Assembly: GCA_905203015.1 (NCBI GenBank)
Contig: CAJKUC010000002.1
Location: forward strand, 186,001 to 250,000
Reading direction: 5' to 3'
Origin: an uncultured Christensenella sp.
GTDB taxonomy: Bacteria; Bacillota; Clostridia; Christensenellales; Borkfalkiaceae
DNA: 64,000 nt
Numbering within the stretch: position 1 is the stretch's first letter; each line of letters opens with the position of its first letter. The notes beneath the pieces were generated by a model. The model was not told the DNA's origin and made no database searches. It worked only from the letters and a program-made list of their open reading frames with translations. Below are positions 62,888 through 64,000 of this stretch, piece after piece. Made by a program: the position numbers and the translations under genes.

Positions 62888-64000
62888 TCACCCGATTTTC
62901 CGCATATCGCCGCCCGCTTTTTTCCGCGCGTGTCGCTGCTCCGTTTTTTCGTGCTTCCCCGATAATTTTTTACGGATTGCCGACATCGCAAAAATCGTGC
63001 TTCCCGCAAGCGCGGCGAAAAGGCACGCTTGCGCGATATTGCGGCTGAATACGAAATGCACCGCATACGCGCAGACGAACGCCGCCGCGATCTGTAAAAA
63101 CGCGTATTTCAACGCCGCTTTTTTGCCGATTTCTTTTGCCGCAGCGCTCACCGCCGCCACGCAGGGCGGGATCAACGCCACGAAGATAAGATATGCGGCG
63201 GAAGCGGCCCGATCGAGGCGTAATCCTTCGGGGCAGAGCGCGGCGAGTAAACCCGAAACGTTTTCTTTCGCCACGGCGCCGCCGATCGCCGCAAACGCCG
63301 CACGCCAATCCTTTACGCCCATCGGGTAAAACGCAAACACGAATATTCTGCTTAAAGCGGCGAGAATACTGTTTTCCGCTTCGCACACGCCCGAAAAATT
63401 AAACGAGGCGAGCGTATATGCCGCAAGCGTGAAGCAAAGCACCGTGGTGGATACTTTTATTATAAACCCTTTTAACTGAAAGAGCAACTTATTTAAAAGA
63501 AAAAGCGGCGACGGCAGAGAAAAATCTGCGATTTCCATGATAAAATCCTCTTCTTTTCCGCCGCAGAAAGCCGAAATCAGCAATCCCGCGCCCGTACCCA
63601 GCACGTATAACGCCGCCGCGCCGAGAAGCGGCTTATCCACGAGAGAAGATAACAGCGTAAGATACACAGGCAATTTCGCGCTGCAAGGCACAAAATACAA
63701 ACAGGCGATCGCCCTGCGTTTTGCGCCCTCGTTTTCCAACGCGGCGGCGGAAGCGATCCCTGCCGCCGTACAGCCGTAGCCTAAAAAAATGCAGAACGCC
63801 GCGCGACCCGAAAGATTGAGCAGCGAAAAAAATCCGTCCGTCGCGTATGCCAATGCGGACATCACTCCGCTTTCTTCCAGAAAATCGGAAAAAAAATACA
63901 GTATGGCGATCTGCGGCAAAAAAGAGAACACGCCGCCCGTTCCCCGCAACAATCCGCCGCAAATCACGCTTTTCAAAAACGGATTTCCGATCGATTCTTC
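62888..64000 (-). CDS. feoB: FeoB-like ferrous iron transporter, C-terminal membrane part (5' end outside window)
   Basis: The frame is open across the right edge, so start and any GTPase domain lie outside. The visible 370 residues include GVFSFLPQIAILYFFSDFLEESG, which matches the first Gate domain of FeoB, GYGCTAAGI where FeoB has a conserved GFGC..PAI motif, and later GVKDWRAAFAAIGG and AKENVSGLL like the second Gate region. The Cys is kept, but the following residues differ from the norm. The end is basic (KKLSGKHEKTEQRHARKK). A divergent FeoB or a nucleoside-recognition protein with FeoB-like permease are both possible. Confidence 0.78.
   Translation of the reverse strand, partial: EESIGNPFLKSVICGGLLRGTGGVFSFLPQIAILYFFSDFLEESGVMSALAYATDGFFSLLNLSGRAAFCIFLGYGCTAAGIASAAALENEGAKRRAIACLYFVPCSAKLPVYLTLLSSLVDKPLLGAAALYVLGTGAGLLISAFCGGKEEDFIMEIADFSLPSPLFLLNKLLFQLKGFIIKVSTTVLCFTLAAYTLASFNFSGVCEAENSILAALSRIFVFAFYPMGVKDWRAAFAAIGGAVAKENVSGLLAALCPEGLRLDRAASAAYLIFVALIPPCVAAVSAAAKEIGKKAALKYAFLQIAAAFVCAYAVHFVFSRNIAQACLFAALAGSTIFAMSAIRKKLSGKHEKTEQRHARKKAGGDMRKIG

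Overview
The window looks like a chromosomal segment of an uncultured gut-type Clostridia (Bacillota). The grounds are near-consensus sigma-A promoters with 17-base spacers, strong GGAGG ribosome binding sites, SipW/TasA-type surface proteins, group B and group C [FeFe]-hydrogenases, SpoIIE-type phosphatase, CUT1 sugar importers and many Gram-positive lipoproteins. Placement below class is inference. Almost every gene is on the minus strand; one small gene (61381-61794) is on the plus strand. I see no tRNA, rRNA, CRISPR array, IS element or phage.

Left end (1-6650), read right to left: a sigma-A promoter, a roughly 400-base leader holding a cyclic-di-GMP-I (GEMM) riboswitch with an overlapping intrinsic terminator, then two TasA-like fibre proteins, a SipW-like signal peptidase, a membrane-anchored McrB-type AAA+ ATPase and a DUF2357 protein that runs off the left edge. 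A second-messenger switch controlling a fibre-export set fused to an McrB/DUF2357 pair is the most unusual thing here.

6783-25331: a fructan utilisation locus. It has an intracellular GH32, a lipoprotein GH32 with Glu at the nucleophile position, a large membrane-anchored GH32 with CBM66-like modules, two secreted multi-module binding proteins, a CUT1 importer (binding protein plus two permeases), a PfkB fructokinase and a LacI regulator. Two copies of a GGAATCGATTCC palindrome sit in the control regions. A 49-codon gene is translationally coupled to the first secreted protein.

25843-46591: a second glycan locus in two transcription units. GH84, an RpiR regulator and GH38 form the first. The second runs about 15 kb from nanE through DUF4127, a GHL10 protein, a frameshifted lipoprotein, a phosphodiester glycosidase, an LplABC-like importer and a ROK kinase to an FAD oxidoreductase, with repeated start/stop overlaps. 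Host-type or wall glycans containing HexNAc and mannose are the likely food, but the pathway as a whole is not one I recognise.

46801-54636: a small lipoprotein, a hydrogenase cluster (two thioredoxin-like [2Fe-2S] proteins, a PAS-containing group C sensory hydrogenase, a SpoIIE-type phosphatase, a group B hydrogenase), a phosphotransferase-fold kinase and a LysR regulator. 54880-64000 is mostly housekeeping and metal handling: DUF47/PiT phosphate transport, a phosphodiesterase, RdgB, a CadA-type ATPase with three HMA domains and its ArsR repressor, a small membrane protein, an RluA pseudouridine synthase and the C-terminal part of FeoB, cut by the right edge.
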